From assembly GCF_009208735.1 (NCBI RefSeq), contig NZ_WFLJ01000001.1, positions 124,001 to 188,000 of the forward strand: a DNA stretch of 64,000 bases. Reading direction: 5' to 3'. Made by a program: the position numbers and the translations under genes. Of this stretch, positions 39,597 through 49,655 are shown in pieces; within the stretch, counting starts at the first letter, position 1; each line of letters opens with the position of its first letter. Under the pieces are notes generated by a model that was not told the origin of the DNA, ran no database searches, and saw nothing but the letters and a program-made list of their open reading frames with translations. Origin of the DNA: Janthinobacterium rivuli. GTDB lineage: Bacteria; Pseudomonadota; Gammaproteobacteria; Burkholderiales; Burkholderiaceae_D.

Positions 39597-40625
39597 TCAG
39601 GCGCGCGTGGCGCCGGCGTACAGGGCCACGGTCTGCTCGATGCTGCCGAAGATGCTGGCGCCCGCCGCGTCGCGCATTTCGATGCGCACCGTGTCGCCAA
39701 ACTTCAGATAGGCCGTCTTTGGCGCGCCGTGCTCGATGGTTTCATACATGCGCACTTCGGCCAGGCAGCAGTAACCCACGCCGCCATTTTCGATGCTCGA
39801 ACCGAACAGGTTGCCCTGTTTGTTCGACACGGTGCCGGAGCCGACGATGGTGCCGGTGCCCAGTTCACGCGTCTTGGCCGCATGGGCGACGAGTTGGGCA
39901 AAATTGAAGGTCATGTCTTCGCCCGCATTCGGTTTGCCGAACGGTTTGTCGTTGAGGTCCACGAGCAGCGGCAGGTGCAGCTTGCTGTCGACCCAGTCGG
40001 CACCCAGTTCATCGGGCGTGACGGCGACGGGCGAAAATGCGCTGGCAGCCTTCGACTGGAAGAAGCCGAAACCCTTGGCCAGTTCGCCCGGAATCAGGTT
40101 GCGCAGCGAGACGTCGTTGACCAGCATGACCAGGCGGATGGACTTGGCCGCGTCGGCCACGCTGGCGCCCATGGCCACGTCGCCCGTGATCACCGCCACC
40201 TCCGCCTCCAGGTCAATGCCCCACTCTTCGGACAGGGCGAAGATCGGGTCGCGCGGGCCGATGAAACTGTCCGAGCCGCCCTGGTACATCAGCGGGTCCG
40301 TGTAGAACGAGGCCGGCACTTCCGCGTTGCGCGCCTTGCGCACCAGTTCCACGTGGTTGATGTAGGCGGAACCGTCGGCCCACTGGTAGGCGCGCGGCAG
40401 CGGCGAGTGGCACTGCTTTGCATCAAAAGGCTGGGCGTCCGGCGCCTGGCCCGCGTTCAGGGCCGCGTAAGCCTGCTCCAGTTTCGGCGCCACGGCGTCC
40501 CAGTTGTCGAGCGCGACCTGCAGGGTGGGAGCGATGGCGGCCACGCGCTGGTACTGGCGCAGGTCGCGGCTGACGAGGATCAGGGCGCCGTCGCGGCTGC
40601 CGTTTTTCAGAGTTGCGAGTTTCAT
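39597..40625 (-). CDS. fumarylacetoacetate hydrolase family protein
   Basis: The 342-residue FAH-fold hydrolase probably splits fumarylacetoacetate (or fumarylpyruvate). Metal ligands typical of the fold appear in DLEAEVAVITGDVA, with downstream LVNDVSLRN. The segment GTGTIVGSGTVSNK is the FAH domain loop. In operon with VOC and maiA genes, which supports a role in homogentisate- or gentisate-type ring cleavage; the dioxygenase itself is not in the window. Confidence 0.9.
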   Translation of the reverse strand: MKLATLKNGSRDGALILVSRDLRQYQRVAAIAPTLQVALDNWDAVAPKLEQAYAALNAGQAPDAQPFDAKQCHSPLPRAYQWADGSAYINHVELVRKARNAEVPASFYTDPLMYQGGSDSFIGPRDPIFALSEEWGIDLEAEVAVITGDVAMGASVADAAKSIRLVMLVNDVSLRNLIPGELAKGFGFFQSKAASAFSPVAVTPDELGADWVDSKLHLPLLVDLNDKPFGKPNAGEDMTFNFAQLVAHAAKTRELGTGTIVGSGTVSNKQGNLFGSSIENGGVGYCCLAEVRMYETIEHGAPKTAYLKFGDTVRIEMRDAAGASIFGSIEQTVALYAGATRA

Positions 40626-40677
40626 GGAGTGTGTTCCTTGTTTGGCGTAGTGTTCAGGGAGTGTCGAACCGTGGGGT

Positions 40678-41211
40678 TCAGGCCTCGGCCGGCGCGTGCA
40701 TCCAGGCCGCGTGCTTGGGCGCGCGGCGCGTCTGCGACCATTCTTCCAGCATTTCCCATTTGACGGCGTCCAGCTTGGCCATCATTTCAGGCGTGCCCAC
40801 ATTGGCCGCCAGTTCCAGGCGGTGGCCGTTCGGATCGAAAAAATAGATCGACTGGAAGATGGCATGGTTCACGGGACCGAGCACCTCGATGCCGCCGGCC
40901 ACCAGGCGCTCCTTGGCGGCCAGCAGCTCTTCCATGCTGCCCACCTCCAGCGCCAGGTGCTGCACCCAGGCCGGGGTATTGCGGTCGCGGTCCATGGGCG
41001 GCTGCGTCGGCAGCTCGAAGAAGGCCAGCACATTGCCCTGGCCCGCGTCGAGGAAGACATGCATGTACGGGTCCGGCGCCTTGGTCGACGGCACCAGGTC
41101 TTCCGCGATGGCGAGGACGAAATTCATGTTCAAATGCTTGACGTACCACTCGACGGTTTTCTTCGCGTCGATGCAGCGGTAGGCGACGTGGTGGATTTGC
41201 TTGATCTTCAT
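40678..41211 (-). CDS. VOC-superfamily (glyoxalase/dioxygenase-like) protein
   Basis: A 177-residue protein with a VOC fold: IKQIHHVAYRCIDAKKTVEWYVKHL at the start and VQHLALEVGS plus SIYFFDPNGHRLELA in the second half. These supply the His and Glu metal ligands of the family. The first gene of the operon with the FAH-like and maiA genes, divergent from a LysR regulator. Exact reaction unknown. Start at MKIKQIHH (41211), with a possible start five codons upstream. Confidence 0.8.
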   Translation of the reverse strand: MKIKQIHHVAYRCIDAKKTVEWYVKHLNMNFVLAIAEDLVPSTKAPDPYMHVFLDAGQGNVLAFFELPTQPPMDRDRNTPAWVQHLALEVGSMEELLAAKERLVAGGIEVLGPVNHAIFQSIYFFDPNGHRLELAANVGTPEMMAKLDAVKWEMLEEWSQTRRAPKHAAWMHAPAEA

Positions 41212-41337
41212 GGTGTTTGTCTCCAATGGATGCGCGCGGGGCGCGATGGCTGGCCTGTTTTTCAGCTTTTCACCATTAGAATCGAGTTCCAGCTATCATA
41301 CAAACAATTTTTAACTATCGATTTATCGGATTATCTT

Positions 41338-42306
41338 ATGAGTCCAAGCCTGCGACAGATGCGCGCCTTCGTGGCGCTGGCCAAGACCGGCAGTTTTACC
41401 CTGGCCGCCGAGTACCTGCACGTGACGCAGTCGGCCTTGAGCGGCTTGATCAAGGAACTGGAAAGCGTGCTGGGCGTGCGCGTGGTCGAGCGCAGCACGC
41501 GCAAGACGCAGCTGTCGGAAATCGGCCGCGAGCTGTATCCGCTGTTTGAAAAGATGATCGAGGACCTCGATGGCGCCATGGCCGGCATCGCCCAGCGCAA
41601 GGCCCTGAAAACGGGCATGGTGCGCATCGCCGCGCCGCAGATGATGGCGTGCACCCTGCTGCCGGAAGTGATCGCCGCCTACCGCCAGGCGCACCCGGAC
41701 GTGCAGCTGCGCCTGGTCGACTGCCCCGTGGAGAATGTCTCGGCGCGCGTCTTCAGCGGCGAAGTCGATTTCGGCATCGGCCCCGAACGCGATCCGACGG
41801 CGGAAATCGCCGCGCAGGTGCTGTTCGAAATGCCCTTCGTGCTGGTCTTCCCCGAGCAGCATCCGCTGCGGCAAAAGGAAAGGGTCACCTGGGCCGACGT
41901 GGGCGACTACCCGTTCATCTCGCTGCAGGGCCAGTTCACGGAGCGCCTGCTGCGCGACATGCACGGCGCGTTTCGCGAGCTGTCGCTCAATCCCTACAAT
42001 GAAGTGACCTTCATGACGACGGCGCTGGCCATGGTCAGCGCCAACCTGGGCATCACGGTCTGCCTGCCGTACGCGGAACCGATGGTCAAACTATACAACT
42101 TGCACATGCGCGCCCTGCACGAGCCGGAACTGACGCGGCGCTTTTTCGTCTACACGAAAACGGGCCGTTCGCTGTCGCCGGCGGCCGAAAGCTTCATGGC
42201 CTTCCTGTTCCAGTTCGTCGAGACGCACGAGTGGAACGTGGGCGCGGGCGGCGGCGCGGCACGCGATGCCCTGCCGGCCGGCGGTCAGGCTGGCAGAGCC
42301 TTATAA
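41338..42306 (+). CDS. LysR-type transcriptional regulator
   Basis: The 322-residue regulator has an N-terminal winged helix-turn-helix (LRQMRAFVALAKTGSFTLAAEYLHVTQSALSGLIKELESVLG). A substrate-binding domain follows from about residue 90 (TGMVRIAAPQMMACTLLPEVI). It is divergent from the VOC/FAH/maiA operon, with 126 bp of A/T-rich shared promoter region, the typical layout for a LysR protein controlling its neighbour. The inducer is probably a pathway intermediate. Confidence 0.93.
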   Translation: MSPSLRQMRAFVALAKTGSFTLAAEYLHVTQSALSGLIKELESVLGVRVVERSTRKTQLSEIGRELYPLFEKMIEDLDGAMAGIAQRKALKTGMVRIAAPQMMACTLLPEVIAAYRQAHPDVQLRLVDCPVENVSARVFSGEVDFGIGPERDPTAEIAAQVLFEMPFVLVFPEQHPLRQKERVTWADVGDYPFISLQGQFTERLLRDMHGAFRELSLNPYNEVTFMTTALAMVSANLGITVCLPYAEPMVKLYNLHMRALHEPELTRRFFVYTKTGRSLSPAAESFMAFLFQFVETHEWNVGAGGGAARDALPAGGQAGRAL

Positions 42307-42335
42307 TGGCGCATCGCCCCTTCTCCGCTTGAACC

Positions 42336-42995
42336 ATGACGCAGCCTGACCAGCACGACCTGTCGCCCATCGACGCCGCCACCATCGCCATCAACCAGCG
42401 CATGAACAAATTCGACGGCCACGAACAGGTCTGGCTGTTCGGCTACGGCTCGCTGATCTACAAGGCCGACTTCCCCTATATCGAGCGCCGTCCCGCCAGC
42501 ATCGCCGGCTGGACGCGGCGCTTCTGGCAAGGGTCGCACGACCACCGTGGCACGCCGATGGCGCCGGGCCGGGTCGCCACCATCGTGCCGCAGGCCGGCG
42601 CCGTGTGCGACGGCATGGCTTATCTGATCACGCCCGAAGTCTTCGCCCACCTCGACCACCGCGAAAAGAACGGCTACTTGCGCCTGGCCACCAACATCAC
42701 CTTCGACGATGGCGGCAAGGTCGAAGGCCTGGTGTACATCGCCAACGAGGAAAACGCCGCCTTCCTTGGCGCCGCCCCGGAACTTGACATCGCGCGCCAG
42801 ATCGCCCGTTCACACGGCCCAAGCGGCCCGAACAGCGAATACCTGCTGCACTTGGCCAACGCACTGCGCGAGCTGGGCAAGAGTGACCCGCATGTCTTCG
42901 CCATCGAGCAGCATCTGGCGCAGTTTCAGGATCAGATCCGGGATCAGTTCCAGACAGCTCCCCCTGACAGCGCCGCAGCACCCTCCCGCGCCTGA
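42336..42995 (+). CDS. ChaC-type gamma-glutamylcyclotransferase
   Basis: The 219-residue enzyme probably degrades glutathione to 5-oxoproline and Cys-Gly. The family motif FGYGSLIYKADFPYIERRPA is near residue 31, and WQGSHDHRGTPMAPGRVATI follows. The catalytic Glu is expected in the LDHREKNGYLR segment (about 105). It starts 30 nt after the LysR gene and may be co-transcribed with it. Confidence 0.92.
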   Translation: MTQPDQHDLSPIDAATIAINQRMNKFDGHEQVWLFGYGSLIYKADFPYIERRPASIAGWTRRFWQGSHDHRGTPMAPGRVATIVPQAGAVCDGMAYLITPEVFAHLDHREKNGYLRLATNITFDDGGKVEGLVYIANEENAAFLGAAPELDIARQIARSHGPSGPNSEYLLHLANALRELGKSDPHVFAIEQHLAQFQDQIRDQFQTAPPDSAAAPSRA

Positions 42996-43157
42996 GGTGG
43001 TCTCAGGCAAGCCGAGTCCAGCCCCGGCCTCAGGATGCCCGGACGATGGCGTGCCACTCGCTGCCACAGGCGGCACCAGCCCCGCCGCCAGCCAGCGTCA
43101 ACCGCATTGCAGCGCGGCAGCGCGCCACTGCGGCCTCAGCGCTGACGACGGTGTCAC

Positions 43158-44348
43158 TTAAAACAAATCCAGCTGTCCCGCATTACCTTCTTTTACTCTT
43201 GCGCCCAACGGCGGCACCACCAGCGGCCGGCGGAACTGCGTGCAGTCGAGCTGCTTGAAGCGGCCGCCCTTGCCGTGCAGCCCCAGCCGGTGCACGGCCT
43301 TGTCGAAGCGCTGGCGGATCAGGTCGGCCCACACGCCTTCTCCCCGCATGCGCGTGCCGAAGGCGCTGTCGTAATCCTTCCCGCCACGCATTTCGCGCAC
43401 CCGGTTCATCACGCGCTGTGCCCGTTCGGGGAAATGTGCTTCCAGCCATTGCTGGAACAAGGGACTCACTTCCCACGGCAGGCGCAGCACGACATAGTGG
43501 GCGTGAATGGCGCCCGCGTCGCGCACGGCTTCCAGCAGTTGCTCGATTTCCGGCTCCGTGACAAAGGGGATGATGGGCGCGATGCTCACGCCCACCGGAA
43601 TGCCCGCCTCGGTCAGGGTGCGGATGGTGCGCAACCGCCGTGCCGGGGCGGCCGCGCGCGGTTCCAGGGTGCGCGCGATGGCCGGGTCGAGCGTGGTGAC
43701 GGTGACGGCCACGGCCGCCAGGCGCTTGGCCGCCATCGGCGCCAGAATATCGATATCGCGTTCGATCAGCGACGATTTCGTGATCAGCGCGACGGGGTGG
43801 TCACACTCGTGCAGCACTTCCAGCACGCGCCGCGTCAGTTGCCGTTCGCGTTCGCACGGCTGATACGCATCAGTATTGACGCCCAGGGCGATCGGTTCGG
43901 GCACATACGACGGCTTGGCCAGTTCGCGCCGCAACAGTTCAGGGGCGTTCACCTTGGCGTAGATGCGGCTTTCGAAGTCCAGGCCAGGCGACAAGCCCAG
44001 ATAGCTGTGCGTGGGGCGGGCAAAACAATAAATGCAGCCATGTTCGCAACCCCGGTACGGATTCAGCGACACATTGAACGGCAAATCGGGCGAAGCGTTG
44101 CGCGTGAGGATGGTGCGCGCCTGCTCGTCGCTGACCCGCGTCTTCCAGCCCGGCGCCGCCTCCTCCCCAGCCCCCTCATCCAGGCCGCCCACGCTCCAGC
44201 CATCATCGAAACCGGCGCGCGCATGCGCCTCGTAGCGCCCTTGCAGGTTCGAGACGGCGCCGCGCCCCTTGTGGGCTTTCAGCGACTGCGGCGGCAACAT
44301 GGCTTGCCCGGCAAAGCTGTCATCGTGCTCTGGAATGATTGCTTTCAT
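43158..44348 (-). CDS. PA0069-family radical SAM protein
   Basis: The 396-residue radical SAM protein has the [4Fe-4S] ligands as C-x3-C-x2-C in YRGCEHGCIYCFARP (101, 105, 108). The chain resembles the spore photoproduct lyase-like Rv2578c/PA0069 group. Its substrate is unknown, but a DNA-repair link is likely because a near-perfect LexA box lies 15 bases before the start. As I recall, PA0069 is a member of the P. aeruginosa LexA regulon. Confidence 0.9.
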   Translation of the reverse strand: MKAIIPEHDDSFAGQAMLPPQSLKAHKGRGAVSNLQGRYEAHARAGFDDGWSVGGLDEGAGEEAAPGWKTRVSDEQARTILTRNASPDLPFNVSLNPYRGCEHGCIYCFARPTHSYLGLSPGLDFESRIYAKVNAPELLRRELAKPSYVPEPIALGVNTDAYQPCERERQLTRRVLEVLHECDHPVALITKSSLIERDIDILAPMAAKRLAAVAVTVTTLDPAIARTLEPRAAAPARRLRTIRTLTEAGIPVGVSIAPIIPFVTEPEIEQLLEAVRDAGAIHAHYVVLRLPWEVSPLFQQWLEAHFPERAQRVMNRVREMRGGKDYDSAFGTRMRGEGVWADLIRQRFDKAVHRLGLHGKGGRFKQLDCTQFRRPLVVPPLGARVKEGNAGQLDLF

Positions 44349-44361
44349 GAACGACCCCGTT

Positions 44362-44381
44362 AACTGTATATGCGTACAGTA
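44362..44381 (-). promoter_or_regulatory. LexA (SOS) box
   Basis: AACTGTATATGCGTACAGTA (44362-44381) contains CTGT-N8-ACAG (44364-44379), the LexA half-site spacing, in an AT-rich core close to the E. coli consensus. It lies 15-34 bases upstream of the radical SAM start, positioned to block its promoter. Only one box of this quality was noticed in the window. Confidence 0.85.
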
Positions 44382-44428
44382 TACTATGCCGCTGTGCGGG
44401 CAAGATCAAGGGCTGGCGTGATGCCGTT

Positions 44429-45136
44429 TCACGCTTTTTCACCATGTGGCATGACATAACTCAACTGCTGCGCGACAAAGCCGTCAAATGCCGCGATCAG
44501 GGGAACGAAGCGGGATGCGTCCTGCTCCAACTGCATCAGGGCATAGCACGTCGCTTCCAGGGTCGATAACTGGTCTGGCGCGTGCGCCTTGCGGATCAGG
44601 TAATGGGAAGCGGGCGTATCGCGCAGGGGCAGGCGCGGCAACTGTTGCAACGGGGGATTCAGATACAGCATCTTGCGGCTCTTGCGCCAGGTGGCGTCCA
44701 GCACCACCAGCCGCAATCGGCTCAAGAATCGGGCCGGATCGAGCAAGATGGCGGGGTCGAGCGCTGGCGGCGGCGCGATGCCCAGCGAACGGTCGCCTGG
44801 CGTGTCCGGGTACAGCAGCACATTGTGCTTGTCGGCCAGCAATTCGGCCAGCACCTCCGGGGCAAACTGCTCGCCCGTCAGCATGCGGCTGTTGGGCAGA
44901 CTCAGGTGCAGCAAGCGGGCGCTGCCCTTGGCGTTGTGGGCTTCCAGCGGATGCTGCAGGATCAGCACATCCACCGCATGCGCAACGGGGGCGATCCAGC
45001 GGCAGATGCAGCTGGATACGGCGCGCAAGCAGGCTGGGCAGCGCGCGCGTTTGGCCGGTTCAGCCTGGAAAGACGATGCAGCGGCAGGGCTGGAGGGATG
45101 GCTGGAGGTAGAGCTTGAGGTACGGCGGGTGGTCAT
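44429..45136 (-). CDS. DTW-domain tRNA-uridine aminocarboxypropyltransferase
   Basis: The 235-residue protein has N-terminal zinc-type cysteines (RCPACLRAVSSCICRWI) and the DTW motif (VVLDATWRKSRKML). The C-terminal HYLIRKAHAPDQLSTLEATCYAL matches TapT-type enzymes that add acp to U47 of tRNAs using S-adenosylmethionine. A low-complexity Ser-rich N-terminus (about 20 residues) precedes the domain, so the true start may be later. Confidence 0.88.
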   Translation of the reverse strand: MTTRRTSSSTSSHPSSPAAASSFQAEPAKRARCPACLRAVSSCICRWIAPVAHAVDVLILQHPLEAHNAKGSARLLHLSLPNSRMLTGEQFAPEVLAELLADKHNVLLYPDTPGDRSLGIAPPPALDPAILLDPARFLSRLRLVVLDATWRKSRKMLYLNPPLQQLPRLPLRDTPASHYLIRKAHAPDQLSTLEATCYALMQLEQDASRFVPLIAAFDGFVAQQLSYVMPHGEKA

Positions 45137-45207
45137 GGCGGAGCGCGTGCGCGGCTGTCTTCAAGCCGCGATTGTAGCGCCCGCGCCATGCCAAGGGGAA
45201 TCTGCGC

Positions 45208-46971
45208 TTAAAACTCTTCCCATTCGTCGGCGCCGGACGCCACCGGCGTCTTCGGCACGCGTGCGCGCACCGCTTCCGCTGGCGCCGCTTTGTCCGGCGT
45301 CGGCGCGGTCACGGCGGATGCCGACGCGCGTCGCATGGTCGGCTGCGTGGCGCGCCGCGCGGCAGGTCGCGTGGCAGCGGGTGCGGACGCCGTCACGGAC
45401 GGGGCGGCACTGGCGGAAACATAGTGCTGCGTTGCATCGAGTTTGAACACGCCCACCACGTCGGCCAGCCTGGCCGCCTGTTCCTGCATGGATTCGGCCG
45501 CCGCGGCAGCCTCTTCCACCAGGGCCGCGTTTTGCTGCGTTACCTGGTCCATCTGACCGATGGCCTGGTTGACTTGCTCGATGCCGGCGCGCTGTTCATC
45601 GCTGGCGTCGGTGATCTGGTTCATGATCTGCGTCACATGGCTGATGCTTTGCACGATCTCGTCCATGGTGCGGCCCGCCTTGTCCACCAGTTGCGAACCG
45701 GCCTCGACCTTTTGCACGGAATCGTCGATCAAGCCCTTGATTTCCTTGGCCGCCGCGCTGGAGCGCTGTGCCAGGTTGCGCACTTCGGAAGCCACGACGG
45801 CAAAACCACGGCCCTGCTCGCCGGCCCGGGCCGCTTCCACGGCCGCGTTCAGGGCCAGGATATTCGTCTGGAAGGCGATGGCGTCGATGACGCTGATGAT
45901 GTCGACGATCTTGCGCGCGGAATCGTTGATCGAGCCCATGGTGCTGACCACTTCCGATACCACCACGCCGCCCTTGCTGGCGATCTGCGAGGCGTCGATG
46001 GCCAGTTGATTCGCGCTACGCGCATTGTCCGCGTTGAGTTTCACGGTGGAAGTCAGCTCTTCCATGGAAGACGCCGTCTCTTCCAGCGAGCTGGCCTGCT
46101 CTTCCGTGCGCGACGACAAGTCCAGGTTGCCGGCGGCGATTTCGCTCGACGCCGTGCTGATCGATTCGGTGCCGGCGCGCACCTGGCCCACGATACTGAC
46201 CAGTTTATCGTTCATGTTTTTCAGCGCATGCATCAATTGCCCCGTCTCGTCGCGGCTTTCCACGACGATATGGCTGGTCAGGTCGCCAGCGGAAACGGCT
46301 TCCGCCACCTCGACGGCACGCGTGATGGGACGCGTGATCGAGCGCGTGATCCAGTAGGCGCAGGCGATGCCCAGCAAGATGGCCACCACGCCCAGCGAGA
46401 TCAGCAGCAAACGGCCGTTTTCGTAGCGCGAACGGATTTGCGCGGCCGTTTCATCGAGCAATTTCGCTTCCAGCACTTCCAGTTTTTTGAGCGACGCCAG
46501 ATAGATATCGCGCTTGACGGCCATGTCGCCTTCGTACAGGCGCTTGCCCAGCTCCAGGTCGCCCGCATTCTTGGCCTTGAACACATTCTTGCGCACGTCC
46601 GTGTAGGCCTTGCGCGTGCTCAATACTTCCTGGTAGAGCGCCTGCTCGTCCGCGCTCAGTTCGCTCTTGCCGATGGCGTTCTGGATTTCCGTCGCGCGTG
46701 CCGACGACACCGCCATTTCCTTTTCAAACTGTTTCTGGTGTTCGGGATCGCTGACTTTCCAGGCGGCCGCCGTGCGCGCCGCATTGACCTCGATGACCTT
46801 GGTCCACTCGGCGATCAGGCGCTCGTTGCGCACCTTGACGTTGACGAGCGCATCGGTTTCCTTGCTGGCGCTTTGCATCTGCACGATGCCCACCACGGTC
46901 AGGCTGGTCAACAGGAACAGGACGGCGGCAAAAGCGCCACCGAGGCGTACGCCGATTTTGAGGTTTTTCAT
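45208..46971 (-). CDS. methyl-accepting chemotaxis protein with four-helix-bundle sensor
   Basis: The 587-residue chemoreceptor has a short N-terminal helix ([20 protein letters not shown]). A periplasmic 4HB_MCP-like helical region spans about 35-190, and the second transmembrane helix lies near 195-215. HAMP and the signalling hairpin with [20 protein letters not shown] follow. The tail is Ala/Arg-rich and ends DEWEEF, like the other chemoreceptor in the window. I start at [10 protein letters not shown] (46971). Ligand unknown. Confidence 0.95.
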   Translation of the reverse strand: MKNLKIGVRLGGAFAAVLFLLTSLTVVGIVQMQSASKETDALVNVKVRNERLIAEWTKVIEVNAARTAAAWKVSDPEHQKQFEKEMAVSSARATEIQNAIGKSELSADEQALYQEVLSTRKAYTDVRKNVFKAKNAGDLELGKRLYEGDMAVKRDIYLASLKKLEVLEAKLLDETAAQIRSRYENGRLLLISLGVVAILLGIACAYWITRSITRPITRAVEVAEAVSAGDLTSHIVVESRDETGQLMHALKNMNDKLVSIVGQVRAGTESISTASSEIAAGNLDLSSRTEEQASSLEETASSMEELTSTVKLNADNARSANQLAIDASQIASKGGVVVSEVVSTMGSINDSARKIVDIISVIDAIAFQTNILALNAAVEAARAGEQGRGFAVVASEVRNLAQRSSAAAKEIKGLIDDSVQKVEAGSQLVDKAGRTMDEIVQSISHVTQIMNQITDASDEQRAGIEQVNQAIGQMDQVTQQNAALVEEAAAAAESMQEQAARLADVVGVFKLDATQHYVSASAAPSVTASAPAATRPAARRATQPTMRRASASAVTAPTPDKAAPAEAVRARVPKTPVASGADEWEEF

Positions 46972-47236
46972 TGCGTGATTCCTATCTGAAAAAAAACAAT
47001 GCACAGACGCCACGAAACCGACTGACCACTACCAACCAAGATAGCAGGCATCTGCCGTGCGGCAATCACGAGCGGCGACGCGACGCGACCCGCGTCACCA
47101 GAATGGCAGCACGCCGCAGCGCACCACTTTGGAGCAGATTGTGAGTGAATCAGAGTGGTATTGCAAGAAATAACATGCAGAAAAGCAACAACCGGAAGGC
47201 GCTATGCCGCCACGAACGGGCGGCAGGCAGGCAGAG

Positions 47237-47749
47237 TCAGTTTTGCTTCACGTAGATCAATTTTGACGTATCAAAACCCAGGCCACCGGCTTTCTCGATC
47301 AGGCGCTGCTGCAAGGCAGGGTCCATGGTGGGCGTACGCGACAGCAACCAGAAGTACGACTTGTCGGGGCCGCTGATCATGGAATAGCTGTAGTTTTCCT
47401 GGTCCAAATCAAACACGATGTAGGAACCATAGAAGGGGCCGAAAAACGACACTTTCAGGTAGCCCACGTCTTTCTTGTCCACGAAATACGCCTTGCCTTC
47501 CGCTTCCTTCCACTTCGCATCCGCATCCTTGTAGCCGCGGTTAAGCACTTTCAGGCCGCCATCCTGGCGCAGGCTGTAATCGGCCGTCACATGGCTCAGG
47601 CCACGCTCGAACGAGTGATCGAGGCGCGCGATCTCATACCACTTCCCCAGATAGCGGGTCGTGTCGAAGTGACTGACGGGATGAATATTCTCGGGACGGC
47701 CCACGCAGCCGGCCAGCACGAGCACTGTCAGGAACAGCAGTTTTTTCAT
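47237..47749 (-). CDS. blc: outer-membrane lipocalin (Blc-like)
   Basis: The 170-residue lipoprotein has lipobox LAGC (Cys about 15) and the lipocalin signature YLGKWYEIARLDHSFERGL. The second conserved strand SYIVFDLDQENYSYSMISGPDKSYFWLLSR is also present. Bacterial lipocalins bind fatty acids or lysolipids at the outer membrane under stress. Start at MKKLLFLTVL (47749). It follows the solute-binding protein gene on the same strand. Confidence 0.92.
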   Translation of the reverse strand: MKKLLFLTVLVLAGCVGRPENIHPVSHFDTTRYLGKWYEIARLDHSFERGLSHVTADYSLRQDGGLKVLNRGYKDADAKWKEAEGKAYFVDKKDVGYLKVSFFGPFYGSYIVFDLDQENYSYSMISGPDKSYFWLLSRTPTMDPALQQRLIEKAGGLGFDTSKLIYVKQN

Positions 47750-47769
47750 GGTCTTCTCCACAGATGGAA

Positions 47770-48570
47770 TCAGGGTTGCAGCGCGTGGTCGACGATGCGA
47801 CGGATCGCGCCATTGTTTTGCATGCGCACGATGGCGGCATTGAATTGTTCGATAAAGTCATCGCGATAGGGGTAGGCGACCGGCCGGCGCACCGTAAAAC
47901 CGAGGTGGCCCTGCTGGCTGGCCAGCTGCGCCGTTTCCTGTATCGCCTGCATCGGCGTGCCCGGCGGCCCCTCGCGCCGGATGCGCTGCAATTCCCACTG
48001 CGCCGACAGACGGTCGCTGACATAGCAATCGATACGCCCGCGCATCAGCTTGAGCAGATTCGTGCGCGTACCCTTGGCCGGGTCGAGCACGATTTTTTCA
48101 GCGCGCAAGGACGCCATCAGCCCTGCATCGCCCAGCAAAAACCCCGCGTTCACGCCGAGGTGCAGGCCGGCGTAATCGACGGGCCACTGCTGCAGCCTGC
48201 GCCTGGCCAGCACGTCCTGGTTGCACAGCACCACCAGCTGCTCCATCAGCAGCGGCACGGAATAGCGCAGGTACGGCCGCTCGCTGCGCCACGAATACGG
48301 CGGATACAGGGCGAAGGCATCGCCCGTCTGCAGCATCAGCACGCCCCGTTTCCAGGGCACGGGACGCAGCTGCACCGCATACCGCGGCATCGATTGCGTT
48401 GCTTCGCGCACGATCTCCGTATAGATGCCTTTCATCCGGCCATTCTCAACGTAGGAGTACGGCGGATAATCATCGTCGCCATAAATCACCAGCGGCACCG
48501 CCGCACCGGCCCGCGCGCTGGCGGCGATGGACAGGCATAGGGCGGCAGGCAACATGAGCATTCTGGACAT
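47770..48570 (-). CDS. periplasmic solute-binding protein (SBP_bac_3-like)
   Basis: A 266-residue protein with a signal peptide (AALCLSIAASARAGAAVP) and a binding domain beginning LVIYGDDDYPPYSYVENGRMKGIYTEIVREA, the amino-acid-type periplasmic binding fold. No permease or ATPase genes are adjacent, so it may act with a distant transporter or as a sensor-type protein. It is 20 nt upstream of the lipocalin gene. Ligand unknown. Confidence 0.85.
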   Translation of the reverse strand: MSRMLMLPAALCLSIAASARAGAAVPLVIYGDDDYPPYSYVENGRMKGIYTEIVREATQSMPRYAVQLRPVPWKRGVLMLQTGDAFALYPPYSWRSERPYLRYSVPLLMEQLVVLCNQDVLARRRLQQWPVDYAGLHLGVNAGFLLGDAGLMASLRAEKIVLDPAKGTRTNLLKLMRGRIDCYVSDRLSAQWELQRIRREGPPGTPMQAIQETAQLASQQGHLGFTVRRPVAYPYRDDFIEQFNAAIVRMQNNGAIRRIVDHALQP

Positions 48571-48603
48571 GCCCGAAGAGTAGCATGGAAGGGGGTAACG
48601 CCA

Positions 48604-49635
48604 TCATCCATTCGCGCTGTTCGTGCCCAGCATGTCGTCGAGCTGCGCCAGGGTATTCGAGTCCTTCACGACGGCGCGCAGCCACAGGTGCAGCGGCAGC
48701 TCGCCCCAGCTGGCGGCCTTCTCGGCCAGGTAGGCGACGGGGCTGTGCGGCTCCGTGCGGCGAAAAAAATCGGCCACCTGGCGCAACTGGGCCAGCGCCT
48801 GCTGGCGCTGCACGATGGCGCCCCCGCCCCCGCCGGCGACCTGGCCGGAAGCGGACGGCGCGTCGGCAAGATCCGCCCCAGGCGACAGCGGCGCGATGAA
48901 ATGGATGGCGCTTTCCAGCGCTTCGCGCGCGGCGCGAAAACTCGGGCCATCGGCGCCGAAGCGCGCATCGACGCTGCGCTCGAACGCCAGCAGCGACTGC
49001 ATGCAGTATTGTGCATCGGCCAGCAAGCCGGCGGAAAAGGCGCGCGTGTTCCTGTGCCGCGCCGCCTCCATCTGCGCCAGGGTCGCCCCGTCGTCCTGGT
49101 GCGCATCGCCCCAGCCCTGTTCCGCCGCGCCCTGCGCCAGGCTGGCGGCCGCGCGCTGGCGCGCCGCCTCGAAATCCTGCAGCGCATACAGGCCTTCGGT
49201 CCCTTCGGTCAGCGGGATCTCGCGCAGCAGCTGCGGCGTGCGCGACAGCAGCCAGAACACGTTGCCGATGCGCTGTTCCTGATCGCCCTCTTCCGCCGGC
49301 GGGTACAGCCCCTCCCAGTAACGCTCGCACAGGCCGGCCAGCAGCGCGTAGCCATCGCCCAGGCCACGGAAGTGGCGCGTCTTCGCGTGCGCCTCGGCCA
49401 GCCATACGGCCACGCGCAAATCCTTGCTGCGCGCCGCGATCAGTTGTTCGCAGCGCGTCGCCACGAAGGGCCAGTCGGCTTCCTTCAGCGCCGTCACCCA
49501 CTCGCCCTGGTCCAGGCTGGGATCGTCGTGCTGGCGCGCGCGCGCGATGGCGTCGAGCTCCTGGCTGAAGGTGAGGTCTTCGCCGCATGGACTGACGGCG
49601 CTGACGGGGTGCAGCAACTGCTCCAGATTGAACAT
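48604..49635 (-). CDS. tssA: T6SS protein TssA
   Basis: The 343-residue T6SS assembly protein has an N-terminal ImpA domain with the signature SPCGEDLTFSQELDAIARAR and a variable middle and C-terminus. It is the short TssA type that caps or primes the sheath at the baseplate. It is last in the minus-strand tssB-tssC-hcp-tssE-tssH-tssA run. The C-terminus (FRRTEPHSPVAYLAEKAASWGELPLHLWL) is the typical TssA end. Confidence 0.93.
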   Translation of the reverse strand: MFNLEQLLHPVSAVSPCGEDLTFSQELDAIARARQHDDPSLDQGEWVTALKEADWPFVATRCEQLIAARSKDLRVAVWLAEAHAKTRHFRGLGDGYALLAGLCERYWEGLYPPAEEGDQEQRIGNVFWLLSRTPQLLREIPLTEGTEGLYALQDFEAARQRAAASLAQGAAEQGWGDAHQDDGATLAQMEAARHRNTRAFSAGLLADAQYCMQSLLAFERSVDARFGADGPSFRAAREALESAIHFIAPLSPGADLADAPSASGQVAGGGGGAIVQRQQALAQLRQVADFFRRTEPHSPVAYLAEKAASWGELPLHLWLRAVVKDSNTLAQLDDMLGTNSANG

Positions 49636-49655
49636 GGCGCTCTCCGGAAGGTGGA

